Origin: Phocaeicola salanitronis DSM 18170
Lineage (GTDB): Bacteria > Bacteroidota > Bacteroidia > Bacteroidales > Bacteroidaceae
Reading direction: 5' to 3'
DNA length: 64,000 nt
Assembly (NCBI RefSeq): GCF_000190575.1
Contig: NC_015164.1
Coordinates: 2,992,001 to 3,056,000 of the forward strand
Part shown: in pieces, positions 25,933 to 34,229 of the stretch
Layout: every line of letters begins with the position of its first letter
Numbering within the stretch: the first letter of the stretch is position 1
Translations under genes and position numbers: made by a program
The notes under the pieces: model-generated
Database searches by the model: none
What the model was told of the DNA's origin: nothing
The model's input: the letters and a program-made list of their open reading frames with translations, nothing else

Positions 25933-26889
25933 TTATCTCATGTCCAGGTATTTGATTTCGTCCTTGTCGCTATACTTCAGGTTTTCGCCTGCCATCCCCC
26001 AGATGAAGGTATAGTTGCTGGTACCTGCTGCTGCATGGATGCTCCATTCCGGCGAAGTGATGGCTTGCTCGTTGTGGAGCCAAACCAGACGTTCTTCCTG
26101 AGGCTCGCCCATGAGGTGGCAGATGGCATTGCCTTCGGGAACATTGAAATAGAAGTATGCCTCCATGCGGCGTGTGTGCGTGTGGGCAGGCATGGTGTTC
26201 CATACCGAGCCGGGAGCCAGTTCGGTCAATCCCATTTGCAGCTGGTTGGTGCCGCCGCCTTCTACGCGTTCCAGCACATCTTTCACAATCAGCTGGTTCA
26301 CTACACGGTCGTTGCTGTCTTCCATTTTTCCGTAGTGGTCAGAAATTGCCAGTGCATATTTCTTGGGGTTCGCTTTCTGAGCCTTTACATCGGTGGTAAT
26401 CAGCTGAGTGACAAATTGCTTGTAGGCAGGAGCCGAGTTGATATAGAATTTGGCAGGTTTGGCAGGGTCGTTGCTTTTGAAAGTCACTTCCTTGTTTCCG
26501 CAACCTACATAGAGCGCTTCTTTATATTTCATGGGATATTCTTTACCGTCTACAGTTACAACACCGTCTCCGCCGATGTTGACTACACCTAATTCGCGGC
26601 GTTCCAAGAAATATGTGATTTCCGGACCCAGTTCATGGAATGTTTCCAGTTTCAGCACTTTGTTGACGGGCATTACGCCACCATAGATAAGGCGGTCGTA
26701 AAGTGTATAAGTCAGGTTGATTTCATCGGCTGCCATTACTTTCTCCATAGCGAAAGACGAGCGCAGGCGTTCGGTGTCATAGTGCTTTACGTCTTGCGGG
26801 TGGCAAGCGGTCTGCACCTTGTAATTCATTTGGGCAGATGCCGTAGTGGCTGCAAAGCCCAGCATCATTGCGATAGCTAATTTTTTCAT
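25933..26889 (-). CDS. kduI: 5-dehydro-4-deoxy-D-glucuronate isomerase with signal peptide
   Basis: KduI isomerises 4-deoxy-L-threo-5-hexosulose uronate (DKI), the product of unsaturated uronates, to 2,5-diketo-3-deoxygluconate. The bicupin zinc site is visible in [15 protein letters not shown] (two His and one Glu) with a further His in [17 protein letters not shown]. The 318-residue protein is about 40 longer than the classical cytoplasmic enzyme. The excess includes an N-terminal Sec signal ([19 protein letters not shown], then Q), so the protein appears to be periplasmic. It sits between an orphan EIIC and ExuT on the minus strand. The enzyme family is secure; the location is inferred from the signal. 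Confidence 0.93.
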   Translation of the reverse strand: MKKLAIAMMLGFAATTASAQMNYKVQTACHPQDVKHYDTERLRSSFAMEKVMAADEINLTYTLYDRLIYGGVMPVNKVLKLETFHELGPEITYFLERRELGVVNIGGDGVVTVDGKEYPMKYKEALYVGCGNKEVTFKSNDPAKPAKFYINSAPAYKQFVTQLITTDVKAQKANPKKYALAISDHYGKMEDSNDRVVNQLIVKDVLERVEGGGTNQLQMGLTELAPGSVWNTMPAHTHTRRMEAYFYFNVPEGNAICHLMGEPQEERLVWLHNEQAITSPEWSIHAAAGTSNYTFIWGMAGENLKYSDKDEIKYLDMR

Positions 26890-26932
26890 TGTTCTGTATT
26901 TTAAGTTATTGAATTATTATGTTTTTGGGTAT

Positions 26933-28306
26933 TTATTTGGCTGCCTGTTTGGCTTCTTTCTCGCTGCGGATGATGATGCGGCGGTTGATAAGCATCATGG
27001 CGATGGCTATCAAAGCGAGCAGTCCGGCACCTATGTACGAGAGTTTGATGCCTCTGTAGATAAGCCATCCGAAGAGAGAGGAAGCAAAGTCGAGTGCGCC
27101 GCCCGAGAAGCCTTCCGGAATGTGTGCTGTGGGGTCATGTGTAGCTTCATATACCGTGTTGGCTGCCAATGTGAAGTCGGGAGCCATGTCGGTCACGAAA
27201 TAAAGTCCGATGATAAGTGTAACCAGACCGATAATCAAGGTTTTCAATACATTTCCTTTTGTATAGGGTAATACCATGGGGAACAGGTAGAACATGCCTG
27301 CCAGGGATGCCAAGGGCAGGAACTGGTTGCCCGGAAGGAATACGGCAAGCGCCAGAATGACGGGAATCAGGATAACCGATGCTACCAGTGTGGCAGGATG
27401 GCCGATGACCAGGGCGGGGCTCATGCCGATATGCACTTTCTTGCCGTTGAATTTGGTCTTCACCAGTTCCGAAGTCTTTTCGGAAATGGGTTTCAGTCCT
27501 TCAATGAAAAGCGAGGTAATGCGGGGGATAAGTTCCATGACCGCACCCATGGTGATACCCAGGAAGAGCACTTTCTTGATGTCGAGCTGTGCGGCGGCAC
27601 CGATAAGTATACCTACGATGACACCCAGCACCAGCGGTTCGCCCAATACGCCGAACTTCTTTTTCATTCCGTCGGCGTCAATGTCCAGCTTGGAGAAGCC
27701 GGGAATCTTGTCCAATGCCTTATTTATAAGGATAGCGAAAGGCGTGAAGCTTTGGCAGAAAGGCTGGGGGATGGAGATACCGTCCAAGTCATAGTATTTC
27801 TGGAACTTGTCTGCTGTCAGGTCGGCGCATACAAGTGTGATGATGTAGCAAATGATGGCTGCGAAATAGCCCCATGCCAGGCTTTCTCCCATAACGAAAT
27901 ACGCTACGGCACCGATAAAGGCGAAGTGCCAGTAGTTCCAAAGGTCGATGTTCACCGTACGGGTGGTCTTCGTGATGAGCATCAGCACGTTTATGCCCAG
28001 GCAAATCGGAATAATCAAGGCACCTACGGCCGTGTTGTATGCCACGGCTGCCGCTGCGGGCCAGCCCATGTCGAATACGTTCAGTTGCAGGTGGTAAAGG
28101 TCGGAGATAGCTTTTAAGGGATTGTCGAAGTTGGTGGTCAGCAAGGCGGTGACTACGCCCAAGCCCACGAAGCCGACACCTACACAAAGTCCGGACTTCA
28201 ATGCCTTGCCAAACTTCATGCCGATGCATAAACCGATGATTGTAAAGATGATAGGCATCATGACCGATGCCCCTAAACTAATAATGTAGCTGAATACTTG
28301 TTCCAT
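26933..28306 (-). CDS. Orphan galactitol-type PTS EIIC permease
   Basis: This 457-residue integral membrane protein with about ten hydrophobic segments belongs to the galactitol (GatC) EIIC family. Conserved stretches include MPIIFTIIGLCIGMKFGKA, NTAVGALIIPICLGINVLML and GMSPALVIGHPATLVASV. Classical EIIC proteins need EIIA and EIIB partners; none is encoded here, and Bacteroides largely lack a sugar PTS (established knowledge). It is the first gene of an operon with kduI and a hexuronate carrier, so it may transport a uronate or keto-uronate without phosphorylation. That role is inference. Confidence 0.85.
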   Translation of the reverse strand: MEQVFSYIISLGASVMMPIIFTIIGLCIGMKFGKALKSGLCVGVGFVGLGVVTALLTTNFDNPLKAISDLYHLQLNVFDMGWPAAAAVAYNTAVGALIIPICLGINVLMLITKTTRTVNIDLWNYWHFAFIGAVAYFVMGESLAWGYFAAIICYIITLVCADLTADKFQKYYDLDGISIPQPFCQSFTPFAILINKALDKIPGFSKLDIDADGMKKKFGVLGEPLVLGVIVGILIGAAAQLDIKKVLFLGITMGAVMELIPRITSLFIEGLKPISEKTSELVKTKFNGKKVHIGMSPALVIGHPATLVASVILIPVILALAVFLPGNQFLPLASLAGMFYLFPMVLPYTKGNVLKTLIIGLVTLIIGLYFVTDMAPDFTLAANTVYEATHDPTAHIPEGFSGGALDFASSLFGWLIYRGIKLSYIGAGLLALIAIAMMLINRRIIIRSEKEAKQAAK

Positions 28307-28359
28307 ACGTTATTTCTCTAAAATGTAGTTACTAAGGTTAATGATGAATGAAATTGTGC

Positions 28360-28390
28360 CAAATGTACGGTCTTTTCTTCTAATTTGCAA
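28360..28390 (-). promoter_or_regulatory. Promoter of the EIIC-kduI-exuT operon
   Basis: On the minus strand TTGC (28390-28387), 19 bp, then TACATTTG (28367-28360), close to the Bacteroides consensus. An AATGTACGG copy (28362-28370, plus strand), also found upstream of susC, overlaps the -7 box. Confidence 0.6.
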
Positions 28391-28528
28391 TTGATTCTGC
28401 AAGAAATTGCAAACTTTGGTCAAATTAAAACGATTTTTACCGTTATCGTGCACGATAATCTTTGTTATGTGATTAATTATTCCACGTTTAAGCACAGAAA
28501 ATCCACATGTGCCGTTCGGTTTTTTTCG

Positions 28529-28536
28529 TATATTTG
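28529..28536 (+). promoter_or_regulatory. -7 box of the GH105-CE8 gene
   Basis: TATATTTG matches TAnnTTTG and lies 21 bp before the start codon. No clear -33 box is seen, which is common for activator-dependent promoters. Confidence 0.5.
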
Positions 28537-28557
28537 CCGTAAATAAATTGAACTATC

Positions 28558-30660
28558 ATGAAAAGCAAGAGTTTTTTAGTATTTGGGTTGGGAATGTTGT
28601 GTTCTGCGTTCGGCACAGTACAGGCGCAGACGGATTTCCCGAAAGAGCAGAAGCCGTGGTCGGTGCGTATGGCAGAGTCGGAAATGGTTCGGAATCCCGA
28701 ATCGTGGATGCTTGATTTCCAGCCGGCTTTGAAGTGGGACTATTGTCATGGGTTGGAACTGGGAGCGATGCTCGATGTGTACGACCGTTATGGCGACGCG
28801 AAGTTTTTCGATTATGCCTTGGCGTATGCCGATACCATGGTCAATGCCGACGGCACCGTTAAGAAGTACAAGGTAGAGGAATACAGCCTCGACCGTATCA
28901 ATTCGGGTAAGTTCCTGTTCCGCATCTACGAGCAGACGAAAGACCCGAAGTATAAGAAAGCCTTGGATTTGATTCGTACCCAGTTCGACGGGCAGCCCCG
29001 GAACGACGACGGAGGTTTCTGGCATAAGAAGGTCTATCCGCACCAGATGTGGCTGGACGGCATCTATATGGGCGTGCCTTACCTGGCGGAATACGCTTAC
29101 CGCAACAACGAGCCGCAGGCTTATCAGGAAGTCATCAAGCAAATCCAGTTGGCGAAGAAACATACCTACGACCCTGCCACGGGATTGCTCCGCCATGCGT
29201 GTGACGTGAGCAAGACCGAGAAATGGGCAGACAAGCAGACCGGCCAGTCGCAACATACTTGGGGGCGTGCGTTGGGCTGGTATGCCATGGCGTTGGTCGA
29301 TGTGCTCGATTTCATTCCCAAGCACGAGCCGGGACGCGACTCGGTGCTGGTGATTCTGAACGACATCGCCAAGGCATTGAAGAAGTACCAAAGCCCCGAA
29401 GGCCTGTGGTATCAGGTAATGGACCGGAGCGGAGACGAAGGCAACTACCTGGAGTCGTCCTGTTCTACGATGTTTGTCTATTCGCTCTTCAAGGCGGTGC
29501 GCAAGGGATACATTCCCGTTTCTTATTTCAATGTGGCGCGGAAGGGATACGAAGGCATCCTGAACCATTTTATCAAGGTAGACGAGAACGGGCTGGTATC
29601 CATCACCCGTGCCTGTGCCGTAGCCGGTCTGGGAGGAAAGAATTACCGCTCGGGCGACTATAACTATTACATTAACGAGACCATCCGCGACAACGACCCG
29701 AAGGCGGTAGGCCCCTTCATCCTTGCCAGCCTGGAATGGGAAGGGCTGCCCAAGGAGCAGCGCCGCTTTGCCGAACCACGCTCGCTGGTGGTGGCTCAGG
29801 ACGGGTCGGGCGACTTTACCACCCTTGCCGATGCATTGGAGTCAGCCCGTGCGTTTATGGATTTCGACGTGAAAATCTATGTGAAGAAAGGCGTCTACCA
29901 CGAGAAACTGGTTGTTCCCTCATGGCTTCAGCACATCGAAATCATCGGGGAGGACGTGAACGAGACGGTCATCACCAACGCCCACCATGCCAATATGAAC
30001 AAGATGGGGACATTCCGTACTTATACGGTGAAAGTGGAAGGCAATTACATCACGTTCCGCAACCTTACCATCGAGAACAATGCGCCGCGCCTGGGGCAGG
30101 CGGTGGCGTTGCATACCGAAGGCGATTGCCTGCGTTTCTTCAATTGCCGTTTCTTGGGCAATCAGGATACGGTCTATACCGGCACCGAAGGCACCCGCCT
30201 CTATTTCGAGAACTGTTACATCGAGGGGACAACCGATTTCATCTTCGGTCCCTCTACGGCGTGGTTCGAGGGATGCACCATTCATAGCAAGGCCAATTCG
30301 TATGTGACGGCGGCTTCTACGCCTCAGTACATCGCCTACGGCTATGTGTTCCATAAGTGCAAGCTCACGGCGGATGCCGGCATCGATAAGGTCTATTTGG
30401 GCCGTCCGTGGCGTCCGTACGCTTCTACCGTCTTTATGAATTGCGGGTTGGGCAAGCACATCCTTCCCGCAGGCTGGCATAACTGGAACAACAAAGCCAA
30501 CGAACAGACCGCACGTTATGCCGAGTATGGCAATACAGGCGAGGGAGCCGGCGTTTCCGGACGTGTGGCATGGGCACGTCAGCTCACCGCGAAAGAAGCC
30601 GAAGGCATTACGATGAGCAAGGTCTTTGCGATGTCGAGCGATTGGAATCCTTGTGAGTAA
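28558..30660 (+). CDS. Bifunctional GH105 unsaturated-uronyl hydrolase / CE8 pectin methylesterase
   Basis: A 700-residue secreted fusion. After a signal peptide (about 1-22, ending VQAQ), residues about 25-405 form an (alpha/alpha)6 barrel of family GH105 (YteR-like). This removes terminal unsaturated galacturonyl residues; DDGGFWHKKVYPHQMWLDG and YSDGSW-like segments are seen. From about residue 409 (SLVVAQDGSGDFTTL) a CE8 pectinesterase beta-helix follows, with LGNQDTVY and IEGTTDFIFG supplying the catalytic Asp pair and GRPWRPYAS the Arg. One polypeptide could demethylate and trim oligogalacturonides. It is divergent from the EIIC operon and ends in its own terminator. Confidence 0.9.
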   Translation: MKSKSFLVFGLGMLCSAFGTVQAQTDFPKEQKPWSVRMAESEMVRNPESWMLDFQPALKWDYCHGLELGAMLDVYDRYGDAKFFDYALAYADTMVNADGTVKKYKVEEYSLDRINSGKFLFRIYEQTKDPKYKKALDLIRTQFDGQPRNDDGGFWHKKVYPHQMWLDGIYMGVPYLAEYAYRNNEPQAYQEVIKQIQLAKKHTYDPATGLLRHACDVSKTEKWADKQTGQSQHTWGRALGWYAMALVDVLDFIPKHEPGRDSVLVILNDIAKALKKYQSPEGLWYQVMDRSGDEGNYLESSCSTMFVYSLFKAVRKGYIPVSYFNVARKGYEGILNHFIKVDENGLVSITRACAVAGLGGKNYRSGDYNYYINETIRDNDPKAVGPFILASLEWEGLPKEQRRFAEPRSLVVAQDGSGDFTTLADALESARAFMDFDVKIYVKKGVYHEKLVVPSWLQHIEIIGEDVNETVITNAHHANMNKMGTFRTYTVKVEGNYITFRNLTIENNAPRLGQAVALHTEGDCLRFFNCRFLGNQDTVYTGTEGTRLYFENCYIEGTTDFIFGPSTAWFEGCTIHSKANSYVTAASTPQYIAYGYVFHKCKLTADAGIDKVYLGRPWRPYASTVFMNCGLGKHILPAGWHNWNNKANEQTARYAEYGNTGEGAGVSGRVAWARQLTAKEAEGITMSKVFAMSSDWNPCE

Positions 30661-30684
30661 AACAAAGTAGATAATATTTCGGGG

Positions 30685-30726
30685 AAAGGCAGCCGGGTGC
30701 ATGCGCTGATGCAGCCGGCTGCCTTT
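30685..30726 (+). terminator. Terminator of the GH105-CE8 gene
   Basis: AAAGGCAGCCGG (30685-30696) pairs with CCGGCTGCCTTT (30715-30726), with an inner TGCA/TGCA extension, followed by a T-rich stretch. Very stable stem. Confidence 0.85.
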
Positions 30727-30740
30727 CTTGTTTCATATAG

Positions 30741-30827
30741 CTGCGTTACGTGCACGATTAGTAATCGTACAGCAATACGATTAGTAATCGTCAACGTGTA
30801 CGATTAGTAATCGTACACACAACGCAG
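30741..30827. repeat. Three identical 15-bp palindromes at exact 23-bp spacing
   Basis: ACGATTAGTAATCGT occurs at 30754-30768, 30777-30791 and 30800-30814. The spacers differ (8 nt each), but the period is exactly 23 bp. The array is framed by CTGCGTT (30741-30747) and AACGCAG (30821-30827), themselves inverted. It lies downstream of a terminator, between convergent genes. It may be an intergenic structural repeat or a protein-binding array. Confidence 0.8.
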
Positions 30828-30919
30828 TTATACTTCTTTCCATTCATGAATAAGTCATGTGGATTACACAGCCTATTGCAATCCAATTTACAGGCTGCTT
30901 CAGGAACAGGAATAAACAT

Positions 30920-31288
30920 TCAGAGTTTGCTCATAAACCGTTCGCGGTCTACGATGTAGCGGATGTGGGTGGCTTCGCCTACCACGCCTTTCGTATCGGA
31001 AGCCGTCACCTTGAAAGCCAGTTTCCGTCCTTCCACATTCTCCAGTACCGCCGTGGCGGACACTTCCTCGCCCAGCGCCGAAGGTTTCACATGGGTGGTT
31101 TCGATAAAGGCGCCCACCGTAGTGCTGCCTTCGGGAAGCTCGGGCTGTACAGCCTTCATCGCCGCATTTTCCATTAATGCTACCAAGGCGGGCGTAGCAA
31201 ACACTTCCATATCGCCCGAACCTAACGCCAGGGCGGTATTCGCCTGCGTCACTTTTACTTTACTTGTATAAGTCAATCCTTTTTCCAT
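30920..31288 (-). CDS. Hotdog-fold thioesterase (FlK-like)
   Basis: This 122-residue cytoplasmic protein resembles the fluoroacetyl-CoA-thioesterase-like branch of the hotdog superfamily. The motif FATPALVALMENAA supplies the Thr and Glu of the FlK triad, and ETTHVKPSALG supplies the His. The family hydrolyses acyl-CoA thioesters of small acids. The true substrate here is unknown; such genes occur widely in Bacteroides outside fluoro-compound metabolism. It stands alone on the minus strand after a palindromic array. Confidence 0.85.
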   Translation of the reverse strand: MEKGLTYTSKVKVTQANTALALGSGDMEVFATPALVALMENAAMKAVQPELPEGSTTVGAFIETTHVKPSALGEEVSATAVLENVEGRKLAFKVTASDTKGVVGEATHIRYIVDRERFMSKL

Positions 31289-31350
31289 ACTTTTGTTTTA
31301 TTGCTGTTTTATCATAGGCAAAAGTATGCATTTTATCGAAAAACAACTTT

Positions 31351-31396
31351 AGAGCCTGTTTAAATTTTCCAATAAAGTAATATTCTATCAGGTTCT
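31351..31396. repeat. 46-bp intergenic repeat, family D copy 2 (inverted)
   Basis: This segment is the reverse complement of 16026-16071 with a single difference (GGTTCT for GGCTCT at the end). A further half copy with AAAATTTAAAC and CAGGCTCT lies at 31508-31527, facing the first in inverted orientation. Confidence 0.75.
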
Positions 31397-31507
31397 TTTG
31401 CGTTTGTTTCCGGTCTGTTTTCCCGATTTTATCCGTCAGATAGCCCGCTGTCCTCCTCATAAAATCAGAAAAACATCCTCGAAAACAATTCGCAAATTAA
31501 CCTGGGC

Positions 31508-31527
31508 AAAATTTAAACGACAGGCTC
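31508..31527. repeat. Family D half copy upstream region of thioesterase gene
   Basis: AAAATTTAAACGACAGGCTC repeats one end of the family D element with a 2-nt insertion. With 31351-31368 it forms an inverted pair about 140 bp apart in the 291-bp gap between the thioesterase and GH2 genes. Confidence 0.55.
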
Positions 31528-31579
31528 TTATCATCAAGCGATAAATTGTCTGATAAAATAAAAATTACAAATACCAACA

Positions 31580-34018
31580 TTACTTACATTTGGTTTCAAG
31601 AAGCAGTTTGATGCTTTTCATGCCGGGTACCGATGCCTTTATTTTTACCTTCCCCCCATTTCGGGTAGCTCGGAGAATCAGCAATGCACCACCCCGATAA
31701 AGCGAAGTCACCGCCGCCTCCAAATTACGGTTCGTGAAATGGTCGCCATTATCAAGCGCCAACACGTTGGCTTCTCCTTCTACATCTATCGTCAGATCAC
31801 CTTCATAATTTTCAACCGGCCGTCCCTTGTTGTCTACAGCCGTAAACCGGATAAACTGTAAATCCATACCGTCGGCACACCAACTGCCGTTATCTTCTAC
31901 CTCGGCTTTCAGGCGTACGGCTTTGCCCGGGGATTGCAGCTCGTGGCGTGCTACTTCCTTGCCGTTATTCTTAGCTACCGCAACTACATTGCCCGGCTGC
32001 CAGCTGACACCTTCCCACAAAAACTTGTTCTGGGCTTTATCATCCTGCCGGTTGTTCCGCTTTACTCCAAGGCTTTTCCCATTCTGGAACAATTCCACTT
32101 CATCACAATTGGAGGATACTTCCAACGTAATGCTGTCTCCCTTCTCGGGCCTCCAATAGAAATGGCTCATCTCGGCACGGCCCGACAGGATGTCGTTCCA
32201 GATTATGCTTTTCTGCTTGCTTTCAAGTACTCCGATATGCACCTGCGGCTCGTCTACAAAACAAGAGCGGACAAGCCATGCCCGGGGATAAGGTTTCAGC
32301 GTATGGTCAAAGAAAGAATAGTTCCATCCTTTCTTAGGCCAACCGTCACTTTCTCCCCAATACTCTATCGCTCCCCAGTAGCAAAGCCCTATGGTAGAAG
32401 CTCTGTCCATACGCAGATAAGGAGTAATCAGGTCGTTGACGCTCGCTTCGCTCTGGAAGATGATCAGATTGGGGTCGTACGCCTTATAGCGACGGTAATC
32501 GGCGTATTCATAATTGTAAGAGGCTATTTGCGTAATGCATGAAAGCTCGGGAGGAATGATGTTGGAAGGCTCACGGAATCCCGAGTCGGCACGGCGTATG
32601 CCATTGGCACGGGCAGGATACATGGCTGCGGTCGAGGGACGGGTCTTGTCGTAACGCTTCAAGTAGGTATCGAGAATGCGGAACGTCGTCACTCCCCAGT
32701 CGCCGGTCATATACCCCGATGCATTTTCACGATGCTGCATTTCGTTGCCGAGACTCCACAGAATGATACAAGGATGATTGCGGTCACGCTTCACCCATTC
32801 GGTAAGCAACTGCGGCCATACATACATAAACGATTCACGTCCACCCCAGCAATTGCCGTCGTTGCTCCATTTATCCACCAGTTCATCAACGACCAGAAAA
32901 CCCATTTCATCGCACAGGTCATAAAAAACATCCGGATAAGGATTATGAGAACAACGCACGGCATTGAAACCAAATGCCTTCAGCTGCCTGAGCTGCCTTT
33001 CAATGGCGGTGCGATAAGTGGCCACTCCCACTCCCCCAAAATCGGTATGGTTGGCTATACCCTGCAAGAACACTTTCTTTCCGTTAAGCCGGAAACCGAA
33101 ATCAGGGCTGTATTCTATTGTACGAAAGCCAAAGCGTTCACTTATCCTGTCAGTAGGCTTCCCATCAACATACATGACCACTTCACAAGTATAAAGATTC
33201 GACTTCTGATCACCTGATTCGGGAGAAACCACCTTCCACAAGCGAGGGGATGTAACCGTCATCGGGTCCAGATCCACTTCATAAAGATGCAGACGGGATT
33301 TAGCCGGTGCGGAGGTCATCTTTGATGAAGTGACCTTTTTCCCGCCGGCATCAAATATGTTAGCCTGAAATTCAACCTTTCCTTTCTGAAGAAGAGCACC
33401 TGGAAGCTCCGCCTGAACACGTACAATCCAATTGTCGTCCCTTGCTTTTTCTGCTACTACATATACCCCGTGCCGGGACATCGACATCGTGTCTTTCACT
33501 ATTATACGCACATCGCGGTTAATGCCTCCGCCCGTATACCAGCGGGAACCTTCGGGAACGCCGGTATTCGTATAGACAGCCAGCAAGTTATCTTCTCCAT
33601 ATTTCATTTTTTGAGTCACGTCACAATCGAAACCGCAATAACCGTATTCAGTAGAACCTATTTTCTCACCGTTCAGATACACATCCCCGTAATACATCAT
33701 GCCTTCGAAATCAACCACCACCTGCCTGCCGCGCCAAGCCTCATCGGGACGGAATGTCTTCCGGAACCATGCGCCCGACATTTCCTTAAAACCACGTGCC
33801 GCACGCGCCTCTTTCTTCCAAGGCATATTCAACTGATAATCGTAAGGAAGGTCGAGTAAACGCCACGACTTGTCATCCGTTTCAGGCTTTTCACCGCCTG
33901 CCACTTCACCCAAATGGAACCTCCAGTCAAAATTCAGAAGAATAGAATCTCTTTCTGCCGCAACTGCCTTAAAGCCTGCGAGCAACAGGAACAAGAATAC
34001 AAAAGAACATTTTTTCAT
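31580..34018 (-). CDS. Secreted GH2 family glycoside hydrolase (beta-galactosidase-like)
   Basis: This 812-residue protein has a signal peptide (about 1-20) and the GH2 architecture: sugar-binding domain (about 25-185), Ig-like domain (about 190-300), TIM barrel (about 300-600) and C-terminal Ig-like domains. The acid/base Glu is in ILWSLGNEMQHRENA (near residue 425). The nucleophile is probably the Glu in FQSEASVND (near 527). The nearest characterised functions are beta-galactosidase or beta-glucuronidase; specificity cannot be read. It lies just downstream of a hybrid two-component regulator on the same strand, which may control it. Confidence 0.88.
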   Translation of the reverse strand: MKKCSFVFLFLLLAGFKAVAAERDSILLNFDWRFHLGEVAGGEKPETDDKSWRLLDLPYDYQLNMPWKKEARAARGFKEMSGAWFRKTFRPDEAWRGRQVVVDFEGMMYYGDVYLNGEKIGSTEYGYCGFDCDVTQKMKYGEDNLLAVYTNTGVPEGSRWYTGGGINRDVRIIVKDTMSMSRHGVYVVAEKARDDNWIVRVQAELPGALLQKGKVEFQANIFDAGGKKVTSSKMTSAPAKSRLHLYEVDLDPMTVTSPRLWKVVSPESGDQKSNLYTCEVVMYVDGKPTDRISERFGFRTIEYSPDFGFRLNGKKVFLQGIANHTDFGGVGVATYRTAIERQLRQLKAFGFNAVRCSHNPYPDVFYDLCDEMGFLVVDELVDKWSNDGNCWGGRESFMYVWPQLLTEWVKRDRNHPCIILWSLGNEMQHRENASGYMTGDWGVTTFRILDTYLKRYDKTRPSTAAMYPARANGIRRADSGFREPSNIIPPELSCITQIASYNYEYADYRRYKAYDPNLIIFQSEASVNDLITPYLRMDRASTIGLCYWGAIEYWGESDGWPKKGWNYSFFDHTLKPYPRAWLVRSCFVDEPQVHIGVLESKQKSIIWNDILSGRAEMSHFYWRPEKGDSITLEVSSNCDEVELFQNGKSLGVKRNNRQDDKAQNKFLWEGVSWQPGNVVAVAKNNGKEVARHELQSPGKAVRLKAEVEDNGSWCADGMDLQFIRFTAVDNKGRPVENYEGDLTIDVEGEANVLALDNGDHFTNRNLEAAVTSLYRGGALLILRATRNGGKVKIKASVPGMKSIKLLLETKCK

Positions 34019-34059
34019 TGCCGAATCAGTTATTTGTTAAAGATATTGTTAATTGCCTG

Positions 34060-34149
34060 CAAAAATAACGAACCGGCTTATTTCCATTTTTACGGAAATG
34101 TCCGTATAGTTACAAAATTGTACAGCCCGCCGATTATCGTACAGTTACA
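34060..34149 (-). promoter_or_regulatory. GH2 gene upstream region: -7 box and two direct repeats
   Basis: On the minus strand TATTTTTG (34067-34060) is a -7 box 42 bp from the GH2 start. Upstream, CGTATAGTTACA (34103-34114) and CGTACAGTTACA (34138-34149, plus-strand reading) are direct copies 35 bp apart with one difference. They are candidate binding sites for the neighbouring regulator. Confidence 0.45.
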
Positions 34150-34229
34150 TATACATTTTGAATCAAAAGACATATAAATTATTCGCATTCCAAACTTCTA
34201 AAGCATTCCTTCCTTGCGCCCGATGACCA

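Noticed and set aside
30741..30827. Possible CRISPR array
   Set aside because: Repeats are 15 bp and spacers only 8 bp, and no cas genes are near; it is a palindrome array, not CRISPR.
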